The notes under the pieces were generated by a model. The model searched no databases and had not been told where the DNA came from. It saw nothing but the letters and a program-made list of their open reading frames with translations. The translations under genes were made by a program, and so were the position numbers. 64,000 nucleotides of DNA from Tetradesmus obliquus (lineage: Eukaryota; Chlorophyta; Chlorophyceae; Sphaeropleales; Scenedesmaceae), in NCBI GenBank assembly GCA_030272155.1, contig CP126195.1:2649001-2713000 (forward strand), given 5' to 3'. Within the stretch, counting starts at the first letter, position 1, and every line of letters begins with the position of its first letter. Shown here piece by piece: positions 49,247-61,445 of the stretch.

Positions 49247-52200
49247 CATAGAACAACTAGTTCAAACATTTTTGACAAGGTGTCGAAGTCCACAATCCAT
49301 TCGTCCGGCACGGCCGAGTGAGTGTGCCGGGCAAAAAAGCAAGCGCACGGACAATTCGAGGGCCGCTTCGCTTCGCTTTTCCTTTCATCCCCAATCGTCT
49401 AAGGGCCTCATATGCATGTGGGTGAAATGTCCGAGCTGAGCCGGACGAGTAGGTATTTTTGGAGGCCCAGCCAAATTCCACTGGCGGTGAACCGACACCC
49501 GTGCCAACCTGGGTGAGCAGCCAGGTCGCTCTTATGACATTTAATTTTGTTAATCAACATAGAACAACTAGTTCAAACATTTTTGACAAGGTGTCGAAGT
49601 CCACAATCCATTCGTCCGGCACGGCCGAGTGAGTGCGCCGGGCAAAAAAGCAAGCGCACGGACAATTCGAGGGCCGCTTCGCTTCGCTTTTCCTTTCATC
49701 CCCAATCGTCTAAGGGCCTCATATGCATGTGGGTGAAATGTCCGAGCTGAGCCGGACGAGTAGGTATTTGTGGAGGCCCAGCCAAATTCCACTGGCGGTG
49801 AACCGACACCCGTGCCAACCTGGGTGAGCAGCCAGGTCGCTCCTATGACATTTAATTTTGTTAATGAACATAGAACAACTAGTTCAAACATTTTTGACAA
49901 GGTGTCGAAGTCCACAATCCATTCGTCCGGCACGGCCGAGTGAGTGCGCCGGGCAAAAAAGCAAGCGCACGGACAATTCGAGGGCCGCTTCGCTTCGCTT
50001 TTCCTTTCATCCCCAATCGTCTAAGGGCCTCACATGCATGTGGGTGAAATGTCCGAGCTGAGCCGGACGAGTAGGTATTTTTGGAGGCCCAGCCAAATTC
50101 CACTGGCGGTGAACCGACACCCGTGCCAACCTGCGTGAGCAGCCAGGTCGCTCCTATGACATTTAATTTTGTTAATCAACATAGAACAACTAGTTCAAAC
50201 ATTTTTGACAAGGTGTCGAAGTCCACAATCCATTCGTCCGGCACGGCCGAGTGAGTGCGCCGGGCAAAAAAGCAAGCGCACGGACAATTCGAGGGCCGCT
50301 TCGCTTCGCTTTTCCTTTCATCCCCAATCGTCTAAGGGACTCATATGCATGTGGGTGAAATGTCCGAGCTGAGCCGGACGAGTAGGTATTTTTGGAGGCC
50401 CAGCCAAATTCCACTGGCGGTGAACCGACACCCGTGCCAACCTGGGTGAGCAGCCAGGTCGCTCTTATGACATTTAATTTTGTTAATCAACATAGAACAA
50501 CTAATTCAAACATTTTTGACAAGGTGTCGAAGTCCACAATCCATTCGTCCGGCACGGCCGAGTGAGTGCGCCGGGCAAAAAAGCAAGCGCACGGACAATT
50601 CGAGGGCCGCTTCGCTTCGCTTTTCCTTTCATCCCCAATCGTCTAAGGGACTCATATGCATGTGGGTGAAATGTCCGAGCTGAGCCGGACGAGTAGTTAT
50701 TTTTGGAGGCCCAGCCAAATTCCACTGGCGGTGAACCGACACCCGTGCCAACCTGCGTGAGCAGCCAGGTCGCTCCTATGACATTTAATTTTGTTAATCA
50801 ACATAGAACAACTAGTTCAAACATTTTTGACAAGGTGTCAAAGTCCACAATCCATTCGTCCGGCACGGCCGAGTGAGTGCGCCGGGCAAAAAAGCAAGCG
50901 CACGGACAATTCGAGGGCCGCTTCGCTTCGCTTTTCCTTTCATCCCCAATCGTCTAAGGGCCTCATATGCATGTGGGTGAAATGTCCGAGCTGAGCCGGA
51001 CGAGTAGGTATTTTTGGAGGCCCAGCCAAATTCCACTGGCGGTGAACCGACACCCGTGCCAACCTGGGTGAGCAGCCAGGTCGCTCTTATGACATTTAAT
51101 TTTGTTAATCAACATAGAACAACTAGTTCAAACATTTTTGACAAGGTGTCGAAGTCCACAATCCATTCGTCCGGCACGGCCGAGTGAGTGCGCCGGGCAA
51201 AAAAGCAAGCGCACGGACAATTCGAGGGCCGCTTCGCTTCGCTTTTCCTTTCATCCCCAATCGTCTAAGGGACTCATATGCATGTGGGTGAAATGTCCGA
51301 GCTGAGCCGGACGAGTAGGTATTTTTGGAGGCCCAGCCAAATTCCACTGGCGGTGAACCGACACCCGTGCCAACCTGCGTGAGCAGCCAGGTCGCTCCTA
51401 TGACATTTAATTTTGTTAATGAACATAGAACAACTAGTTCAAACATTTTTGACAAGGTGTCGAAGTCCACAATCCATTCGTCCGGCACGGCTGAGTGAGT
51501 GCGCCGGGCAAAAAAGCAAGCGCACGGACAATTCGAGGGCCGCTTCGCTTCGCTTTTCCTTTCATCCCCAATCGTCTAAGGGCCTCACATGCATGTGGGT
51601 GAAATGTCCGAGCTGAGCCGGACGAGTAGGTATTTTTGGAGGCCCAGCCAAATTCCACTGGCGGTGAACCGACACCCGTGCCAACCTGGGTGAGCAGCCA
51701 GGTCGCTCCTATGACATTTAATTTTGTTAATCAACATAGAACAACTAGTTCAAACATTTTTGACAAGGTGTTTTTTTTTTTTTTTTTTTTTTTGAAGCAA
51801 GAAAGTTACAAGGGCTGACCTACATAACTTTGCACTGACAAGGTGTTGAAGTCCACAATCCGTTCGTCCGGCACGGCCGAGTGAGTGCGCCGGGCAAAAA
51901 AGCAAGCGCACGGACAATTCGTGGGCCGCTTCGCTTCGCTTTTCCTTTCATCCCCAATCGTCTAAGAGCATCATATGCATGTGGGTGAAATGTCCGAGCT
52001 GAGCCGGACGAGTAGGTATTTTTGGAGGCCCAGCCAAATTCCACTGGCGGTGAACCGACACCCGTGCCAACCTGCGTGAGCAGCCAGGTCGCTCCTATGA
52101 CATTTAATTTTGTTAATCAACATAGAACAACTAGTTCAAACATTTTTGACAAGGTGTCGAAGTCCACAATCCATTCGTCCGGCACGGCCGAGTGAGTGTG

Positions 52201-52907
52201 CCGGGCAAAAAAGCAAGCGCACGGACAATTCGAGGGCCGCTTCGCTTCGCTTTTCCTTTCATCCCCAATCGTCTAAGGGCCTCATATGCATGTGGGTGAA
52301 ATGTCCGAGCTGAGCCGGACGAGTAGGTATTTTTGGAGGCCCAGCCAAATTCCACTGGCGGTGAACCGACACCCGTGCCAACCTGGGTGAGCAACCAGGT
52401 CGCTCTTATGACATTTAATTTTGTTAATCAACATAGAACAACTAGTTCAAACATTTTTGACAAGGTGTCGAAGTCCACAATCCATTCGTCCGGCACGGCC
52501 GAGTGAGTGCGCCGGGCAAAAAAGCAAGCGCACGGACAATTCGAGGGCCGCTTCGCTTCGCTTTTCCTTTCATCCCCAATCGTCTAAGGGCCTCATATGC
52601 ATGTGGGTGAAATGTCCGAGCTGAGCCGGACGAGTAGGTATTTGTGGAGGCCCAGCCAAATTCCACTGGCGGTGAACCGACACCCGTGCCAACCTGGGTG
52701 AGCAGCCAGGTCGCTCCTATGACATTTAATTTTGTTAATCAACATAGAACAACTAGTTCAAAATTTTTTGACAAGGTGTTGAAGTCCACAATCCGTTCGT
52801 CCGGCACGGCCGAGTGAGTGCGCCGGGCAAAAAAGCAAGCGCACGGACAATTCGAGGGCCGCTTCGCTTCGCTTTTCCTTTCATCCCCAATCATCTAAGG
52901 GACTCAT
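49247..52907 (+). repeat. 311-bp satellite array, segment 8
   Basis: About twelve monomers with one cassette. Private changes include GGTATTTGTGG (about 49766), GTGTCAAAGTCC (about 50836), CACGGCTGAG (about 51486) and TTCGTGGGCC (about 51920). No gene is seen. Confidence 0.95.
51771..51835 (-). mobile_element. Minimal LINE 3'-end cassette, copy 23
   Basis: T-run of 23. It is the last cassette in the window; none is found in the final 12 kb. Confidence 0.9.
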
Positions 52908-53628
52908 TTTTTTTTTTTTTTTTTTTTTGAAGCAAGAAAGTTACAAGGGCTGACCTACATAACTGTGCACTTGCTCCACAAAAAGATCCATTGAGAGAGT
53001 GAGGCAACCTGTTCCGCACTCACCCCACAGGTCTCTTGTACCAAGAGACGCTGTCACACGATCATGCAGACAGCCCCGTGCGGGGCAGCCCCGAAAGGCA
53101 TCCAGGACCTGACCGAGTGCCCAGACTCCACTAAAATCACAGTTACGCAATGACGTCCTGTGATGTGTGACAGACCGTGACTGGCCCTTGAAACAAAAGC
53201 TGTCCATAGTGTAGCTGTCAGCTATCAACGCATGGTGACTTGCACACCTCTAAAAGCTGCACCTCACAGGCAGCATTACGACACACACACACAAGACGCC
53301 TGTTTATAGGTGACTGATTGTCGACACAGACAATCACCACCTGTCTATTGATAGACTCTCCACTTCAGGCAAAGCATATCCTGCTATTGACCGAACATAC
53401 CCCTATGAGACATGTGGCATTATGTAAAAAATGACACCAACACAGACACATATAACCACACACACAAACTTATCAGCACATGCCTGCACACATCATGATA
53501 CTCTGCTACCCACACGCATGCATACATAACGTAACCCAGCCATCAACTTAGCCTTTGCCATTCTATTTTGCAACACATCACAACGAGGAACGACAACCAC
53601 TAGTCCAACGGATGCATTGCATATCCTG
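52908..53628 (-). mobile_element. LINE 3'-UTR copy, minus strand (lineage 3, copy a)
   Basis: T21 followed by the reverse complement of the 3' UTR, truncated near GGATATGCAATGC. TCTAAGGGACTCAT (14 bp) flanks it (52894-52907 and 53629-53642). It differs from the 19-kb LINE at many sites, for example CATCCGTTGGACTAG for CATTCGTTGGAGTAG and GTGGTTATATGTGTC for GTATATGTGTGTC, and shares several of these with the copy at 60586. That marks a second subfamily. Confidence 0.92.
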
Positions 53629-54886
53629 TCTAAGGGACTCATATGCATGTGGGTGAAATGTCCGAGCTGAGCCGGACGAGTAGGTATTTTTGGAGGCCCA
53701 GCCAAATTCCACTGGCGGTGAACCGACACCCGTGCCAACCTGGGTGAGCAGCCAGGTCGCTCCTATGACATTTAATTTTGTTAATCAACATAGAACAACT
53801 AGTTCAAACATTTTTGACAAGGTGTCGAAGTCCACAATCCATTCGTCCGGCACGGCCGAGTGAGTGCGCCGGGCAAAAAAGCAAGCGCACGGACAATTCG
53901 AGGGCCGCTTCGCTTCGCTTTTCCTTTCATCCCCAATCGTCTAAGGGACTCATATGCATGTGGGTGAAATGTCCGAGCTGAGCCGGACGAGTAGGTATTT
54001 TTGGAGGCCCAGACAAATACCACTGGCGGTGAACCGACACCCGTGCCAACCTGGGTGAGCAGCCAGGTCGCTCCTGTGACATTTAATTTTGTTAATCAAC
54101 ATAGAACAACTAGTTCAAACATTTTTGACAAGGTGTCGAAGTCCACAATCCATTCGTCCGGCACGGCCGAGTGAGTGTGCCGGGCAAAAAAGCAAGCGCA
54201 CGGACAATTCGAGGGCCGCTTCGCTTCGCTTTTCCTTTCATCCCCAATCGTCTAAGGGCCTCATATGCATGTGGGTGAAATGTCCGAGCTGAGCCGGACG
54301 AGTAGGTATTTTTGGAGGCCCAGCCAAATTCCACTGGCGGTGAACCGACACCCGTGCCAACCTGGGTGAGCAACCAGGTCGCTCTTATGACATTTAATTT
54401 TGTTAATCAACATAGAACAACTAGTTCAAACATTTTTGACAAGGTGTCGAAGTCCACAATCCATTCGTCCGGCACGGCCGAGTGAGTGCGCCGGGCAAAA
54501 AAGCAAGCGCACGGACAATTCGAGGGCCGCTTCGCTTCGCTTTTCCTTTCATCCCCAATCGTCTAAGGGCCTCATATGCATGTGGGTGAAATGTCCGAGC
54601 TGAGCCGGACGAGTAGGTATTTGTGGAGGCCCAGCCAAATTCCACTGGCGGTGAACCGACACCCGTGCCAACCTGGGTGAGCAGCCAGGTCGCTCCTATG
54701 ACATTTAATTTTGTTAATCAACATAGAACAACTAGTTCAAACATTTTTGACAAGGTGTTGAAGTCCACAATCCGTTCGTCCGGCACGGCCGAGTGAGTGC
54801 GCCGGGCAAAAAAGCAAGCGCACGGACAATTCGAGGGCCGCTTCGCTTCGCTTTTCCTTTCATCCCCAATCATCTAAGGGACTCAT
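53629..54886 (+). repeat. 311-bp satellite array, segment 9
   Basis: About four monomers inside the 1.98-kb duplication. No gene is seen. Confidence 0.95.
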
Positions 54887-55604
54887 TTTTTTTTTTTTTT
54901 TTTTGAAGCAAGAAAGTTACAAGGGCTGACCTACATAACTGTGCACTTGCTCCACAAAAAGATCCATTGAGAGAGTGAGGCAACCTGTTCCGCACTCACC
55001 CCACAGGTCTCTTGTACCAAGAGACGCTGTCACACGATCATGCAGACAGCCCCGTGCGGGGCAGCCCCGAAAGGCATCCAGGACCTGACCGAGTGCCCAG
55101 ACTCCACTAAAATCACAGTTACGCAATGACGTCCTGTGATGTGTGACAGACCGTGACTGGCCCTTGAAACAAAAGCTGTCCATAGTGTGGCTGTCAGCTA
55201 TCAACGCATGGTGACTTGCACACCTCTAAAAGCTGCACCTCACAGGCAGCATTACGACACACACACACAAGACGCCTGTTTATAGGTGACTGATTGTCGA
55301 CACAGACAATCACCACCTGTCTATTGATAGACTCTCCACTTCAGGCAAAGCATATCCTGCTATTGACCGAACATACCCCTATGAGACATGTGGCATTATG
55401 TAAAAAATGACACCAACACAGACACATATAACCACACACACAAACTTATCAGCACATGCCTGCACACATCATGATACTCTGCTACCCACACGCATGCATA
55501 CATAACGTAACCCAGCCATCAACTTAGCCTTTGCCATTCTATTTTGCAACACATCACAACGAGGAACGACAACCACTAGTCCAACGGATGCATTGCATAT
55601 CCTG
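54887..55604 (-). mobile_element. LINE 3'-UTR copy, minus strand (lineage 3, copy b)
   Basis: Duplicate of 52908-53628 with identical ends and flanks; T-run of 18. One visible private difference is AGTGTGGCTGTCAG for AGTGTAGCTGTCAG (about 55190). Confidence 0.92.
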
Positions 55605-58600
55605 TCTAAGGGACTCATATGCATGTGGGTGAAATGTCCGAGCTGAGCCGGACGAGTAGGTATTTTTGGAGGCCCAGCCAAATTCCACTGGCGGTGAACC
55701 GACACCCGTGCCAACCTGGGTGAGCAGCCAGGTCGCTCCTATGACATTTAATTTTGTTAATCAACATAGAACAACTAGTTCAAACATTTTTGACAAGGTG
55801 TCGAAGTCCACAATCCATTCGTCCGGCACGGCCGAGTGAGTGCGCCGGGCAAAAAAGCAAGCGCACGGACAATTCGAGGGCCGCTTCGCTTCGCTTTTCC
55901 TTTCATCCCCAATCGTCTAAGAGCCTCATATGCATGTGGGTGAAATGTCCGAGCTGAGCCGGACGAGTAGGTATTTTTGGAGGCCCAGCCAAATTCCACT
56001 GGCGGTGAACCGACACCCGTGCCAACCTGCGTGAGCAGCCAGGTCGCTCCTATGACATTTAATTTTGTTAATCAACATAGAACAACTAGTTCAAACATTT
56101 TTGACAAGGTGTCGAAGTCCACAATCCATTCGTCCGGCACGGCCGAGTGAGTGCGCCGGGCAAAAAAGCAAGCGCACGGACAATTCGAGGGCCGCTTCGC
56201 TTCGCTTTTCCTTTCATCCCCAATCGTCTAAGGGACTCATATGCATGTGGGTGAAATGTCCGAGCTGAGCCGGACGAGTAGGTATTTTTGGAGGCCCAGC
56301 CAAATTCCACTGGCGGTGAACCGACACCCGTGCCAACCTGGGTGAGCAGCCAGGTCGCTCCTATGACATTTAATTTTGTTAATCAACATAGAACAACTAG
56401 TTCAAACATTTTTGACAAGGTGTCGAAGTCCACAATCCATTCGTCCGGCACGGCCGAGTGAGTGCGCCGGGCAAAAAAGCAAGCGCACGGACAATTCGAG
56501 GGCCGCTTCGCTTCGCTTTTCCTTTCATCCCCAATCGTCTAAGGGCCTCATATGCATGTGGGTGAAATGTCCGAGCTGAGCCGGACGAGTAGGTATTTTT
56601 GGAGGCCCAGACAAATACCACTGGCGGTGAACCGACACCCGTGCCAACCTGGGTGAGCAGCCAGGTCGCTCCTGTGACAATTAATTTTGTTAATCAACAT
56701 TAAACAACTAGTTCAAACATTTTTGACAAGGTGTCGAAGTCCACAATCCATTCGTCCGGCACGGCCGAGTGAGTGCGCCGGGCAAAAAAGCAAGCGCACG
56801 GACAATTCGAGGGCCGCTTCGCTTCGCTTTTCCTTTCATCCCCAATCGTCTAAGGGACTCATATGCATGTGGGTGAAATGTCCGAGCTGAGCCGGACGAG
56901 TAGGTATTTTTGGAGGCCCAGCCAAATTCCACTGGCGGTGAACCGACACCCGTGCCAACCTGCGTGAGCAGCCAGGTCGCTCCTATGACATTTAATTTTG
57001 TTAATCAACATAGAACAACTAGTTCAAACATTTTTGACAAGGTGTCGAAGTCCACAATCCATTCGTCCGGCACGGCCGAGTGAGTGCGCCGGGCAAAAAA
57101 GCAAGCGCACGGACAATTCGAGGGCCGCTTCGCTTCGCTTTTCCTTTCATCCCCAATCGTCTAAGGGCCTCACATGCATGTGGGTGAAATGTCCGAGCTG
57201 AGCCGGACGAGTAGGTATTTTTGGAGGCCCAGCCAAATTCCACTGGCGGTGAACCGACACCCGTGCCAACCTGCGTGAGCAGCCAGGTCGCTCCTATGAC
57301 ATTTAATTTTGTTAATCAACATAGAACAACTAGTTCAAACATTTTTGACAAGGTGTCGAAGTCCACAATCCATTCGTCCGGCACGGCCGAGTGAGTGCGC
57401 CGGGCAAAAAAGCAAGCGCACGGACAATTCGAGGGCCGCTTCGCTTCGCTTTTCCTTTCATCCCCAATCGTCTAAGAGCCTCATATGCATGTGGGTGAAA
57501 TGTCCGAGCTGAGCCGGACGAGTAGGTATTTTTGGAGGCCCAGCCAAATTCCACTGGCGGTGAACCGACACCCGTGCCAACCTGCGTGAGCAGCCAGGTC
57601 GCTCCTATGACATTTAATTTTGTTAATCAACATAGAACAACTAGTTCAAACATTTTTGACAAGGTGTCGAAGTCCACAATCCATTCGTCCGGCACGGCCG
57701 AGTGAGTGCGCCGGGCAAAAAAGCAAGCGCACGGACAATTCGAGGGCCGCTTCGCTTCGCTTTTCCTTTCATCCCCAATCGTCTAAGGGACTCACATGCA
57801 TGTGGGTGAAATGTCCGAGCTGAGCCGGACGAGTAGGTATTTTTGGAGGCCCAGCCAAATTCCACTGGCGGTGAACCGACACCCGTGCCAACCTGGGTGA
57901 GCAGCCAGGTCGCTCCTATGACATTTAATTTTGTTAATCAACATAGAACAACTAGTTCAAACATTTTTGACAAGGTGTCGAAGTCCACAATCCATTCGTC
58001 CGGCACGGCCGAGTGAGTGCGCCGGGCAAAAAAGCAAGCGCACGGACAATTCGAGGGCCGCTTCGCTTCGCTTTTCCTTTCATCCCCAATCGTCTAAGGG
58101 CCTCATATGCATGTGGGTGAAATGTCCGAGCTGAGCCGGACGAGTAGGTATTTTTGGAGGCCCAGACAAATACCACTGGCGGTGAACCGACACCCGTGCC
58201 AACCTGGGTGAGCAGCCAGGTCGCTCCTGTGACATTTAATTTTGTTAATCAACATTAAACAACTAGTTCAAACATTTTTGACAAGGTGTCGAAGTCCACA
58301 ATCCATTCGTCCGGCACGGCCGAGTGAGTGCGCCGGGCAAAAAAGCAAGCGCACGGACAATTCGAGGGCCGCTTCGCTTCGCTTTTCCTTTCATCCCCAA
58401 TCGTCTAAGGGCCTCATATGCATGTGGGTGAAATGTCCGAGCTGAGCCGGACGAGTAGGTATTTTTGGAGGCCCAGCCAAATTCCACTGGCGGTGAACCG
58501 ACACCCGTGCCAACCTGGGTGAGCAGCCAGGTCGCTCTTATGACATTTAATTTTGTTAATCAACATAGAACAACTAGTTCAAACATTTTTGACAAGGTGT

Positions 58601-60585
58601 CGAAGTCCACAATCCATTCGTCCGGCACGGCCGAGTGAGTGCGCCGGGCAAAAAAGCAAGCGCACGGACAATTCGAGGGCCGCTTCGCTTCGCTTTTCCT
58701 TTCATCCCCAATCGTCTAAGGGACTCATATGCATGTGGGTGAAATGTCCGAGCTGAGCCGGACGAGTAGGTATTTTTGGAGGCCCAGCCAAATTCCACTG
58801 GCGGTGAACCGACACCCGTGCCAACCTGCGTGAGCAGCCAGGTCGCTCCTATGACATTTAATTTTGTTAATCAACATAGAACAACTAGTTCAAACATTTT
58901 TGACAAGGTGTCGAAGTCCACAATCCATTCGTCCGGCACGGCCGAGTGAGTGCGCCGGGCAAAAAAGCAAGCGCACGGACAATTCGAGGGCCGCTTCGCT
59001 TCGCTTTTCCTTTCATCCCCAATCGTCTAAGGGCCTCACATGCATGTGGGTGAAATGTCCGAGCTGAGCCGGACGAGTAGGTGTTTTTGGAGGCCCAGCC
59101 AAATTCCACTGGCGGTGAACCGACACCCGTGCCAACCTGGGTGAGCAGCCAGGTCGCTCCTATGACATTTAATTTTGTTAATCAACATAGAACAACTAGT
59201 TCAAACATTTTTGACAAGGTGTTGAAGTCCACAATCCGTTCGTCCGGCACGGCCGAGTGAGTGCGCCGGGCAAAAAAGCAAGCGCACGGACAATTCGAGG
59301 GCCGCTTCGCTTCGCTTTTCCTTTCATCCCCAATCGTCTAAGGGACTCACATGCATGTGGGTGAAATGTCCGAGCTGAGCCGGACGAGTAGGTATTTTTG
59401 GAGGCCCAGCCAAATTCCACTGGCGGTGAACCGACACCCGTGCCAACCTGCGTGAGCAGCCAGGTCGCTCCTATGACATTTAATTTTGTTAATCAACATA
59501 GAACAACTAGTTCAAACATTTTTGACAAGGTGTCGAAGTCCACAATCCATTCGTCCGGCACGGCCGAGTGAGTGCGCCGGGCAAAAAAGCAAGCGCACGG
59601 ACAATTCGAGGGCCGCTTCGCTTCGCTTTTCCTTTCATCCCCAATCGTCTAAGGGCCTCACATGCATGTGGGTGAAATGTCCGAGCTGAGCCGGACGAGT
59701 AGGTATTTTTGGAGGCCCAGCCAAATTCCACTGGCGGTGAACCGACACCCGTGCCAACCTGCGTGAGCAGCCAGGTCGCTCCTATGACATTTAATTTTGT
59801 TAATCAACATAGAACAACTAGTTCAAACATTTTTGACAAGGTGTCGAAGTCCACAATCCATTCGTCCGGCACGGCCGAGTGAGTGCGCCGGGCAAAAAAG
59901 CAAGCGCACGGACAATTCGAGGGCCGCTTCGCTTCGCTTTTCCTTTCATCCCCAATCGTCTAAGGGCCTCACATGCATGTGGGTGAAATGTCCGAGCTGA
60001 GCCGGACGAGTAGGTGTTTTTGGAGGCCCAGCCAAATTCCACTGGCGGTGAACCGACACCCGTGCCAACCTGCGTGAGCAGCCAGGTCGCTCCTATGACA
60101 TTTAATTTTGTTAATCAACATAGAACAACTAGTTCAAACATTTTTGACAAGGTGTCGAAGTCCACAATCCATTCGTCCGGCACGGCCGAGTGAGTGCGCC
60201 GGGCAAAAAAGCAAGCGCACGGACAATTCGAGGGCCGCTTCGCTTCGCTTTTCCTTTCATCCCCAATCGTCTAAGGGCCTCACATGCATGTGGGTGAAAT
60301 GTCCGAGCTGAGCCGGACGAGTAGGTATTTTTGGAGGCCCAGCCAAATTCCACTGGCGGTGAACCGACACCCGTGCCAACCTGCGTGAGCAGCCAGGTCG
60401 CTCCTATGACATTTAATTTTGTTAATCAACATAGAACAACTAGTTCAAACATTTTTGACAAGGTGTCGAAGTCCACAATCCATTCGTCCGGCACGGCCGA
60501 GTGAGTGCGCCGGGCAAAAAAGCAAGCGCACGGACAATTCGAGGGCCGCTTCGCTTCGCTTTTCCTTTCATCACCAATTGTCTTA
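55605..60585 (+). repeat. 311-bp satellite array, segment 10
   Basis: Sixteen monomers without cassettes. GAGCCTCATATG monomers occur at about 55920 and 57478. GTAGGTGTTTTTGG occurs at about 59080 and 60013. The monomer at 59220 has GTTGAAG/CCGTTCG without the cassette. No gene is seen. Confidence 0.95.
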
Positions 60586-61445
60586 TTGACTTTTGGCAGA
60601 AGTGGGGAGCACTGTATAGGGTGGGCACCGATGGTCGCATCAAGATTCGGGCCGGCACGGCTGGCATGTGAGTGATGGGTTGGGCACGGGTATAGGTGGC
60701 GTGGTGGTCTGTTTTGACGGCTCGGGCAGGATATGCAATGCATTCGTTGGAGTAGTGGTTGTCGTTCCTCGTTGTGATGTGTTGCAAAATAGAATGACAA
60801 AGGCTAAGTTGATGGCTGGGTTACGTTATGTATGCATGCGTGTGGGTAGCAGAGTATGATGATGTGTGCAGGCATGTGCTGATAAGTTTGTGTGTGTGGT
60901 TATATGTGTCTGTGTTGGTGTCAAGTTTTACATAATGCCACATGTTTCATAGGGGTATGTTCGGTCAATAGCAGGATGTGCTTTGCATGAAGTGGAGAGT
61001 CTATGAATAGACAGGTGGTGATTGTCTGTGTCGACAATCAGTCACCTATAAATAGGCGTCTTGTGTGTGTGTGTCTTAATGCTGCCTGTGAGGTGCAGCT
61101 TTTAGAGGTGTGCAAGTCACCATGCATTGATAGCTGACAGCTACACTATGGACAGCTTTTGTTTCAAGGGCCAGTCACGGTCTGTCCCACATCACATGAC
61201 GTCATTGAGTAACTGTGATTTTAGTGGAGTCTGGGCACTCGGTCAGGTCCTGGATGCCTTTCGGGGCTGCCCCGCACGGGGCTGTCTGCATGATCGTGTG
61301 ACAGCGTCTCTTGGTACAAGAGACCTGTGGGGTGAGTGCGGAACAGGTTGCCTCACTCTCTCAATGGATCTTTTTGTGGAGCAAGTGCACAGTTATGTAG
61401 GTCAGCCCTTGTAACTTTCTTGCTTCAAAAAAAAAATAAAAAAAA
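60586..61445 (+). mobile_element. Older LINE 3' copy including the ORF C-terminus
   Basis: The insert starts at TTGACTTTTGGCAG, which encodes the last ~25 residues of the LINE protein (from LVDFWQKWG), followed by the whole 3' UTR. Its tail is short and interrupted by one T (61427-61445). The flanking duplication is imperfect: TCACCAATTGTCT at the left, TCCCCAATCGTCT at the right. Together with many substitutions in the UTR this makes it the oldest LINE insertion here. Confidence 0.9.

Larger units (their letters stand above)
52110..56064 (+). repeat. ~1.98-kb tandem duplication carrying a LINE copy
   Basis: 52110-54088 and 54089-56064 share the same series: a GAGTGTGCCGGG monomer with GAGCAACCAGG, a GGTATTTGTGG monomer, a GTTGAAG/CCGTTCG monomer cut at ACTCAT by the LINE, and the LINE itself. 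Offsets are 1979 bp before and 1976 bp after the LINE, the difference lying in the T-run. The last monomer of each copy differs, so the boundaries have been blurred by exchange. Confidence 0.88.

Noticed and set aside
60668-60859. A small gene in the 3' UTR (63-residue frame beginning at the ORF stop region)
   Set aside because: It is an overlapping frame after the LINE stop codon, present also at 22774, with no supporting motif.
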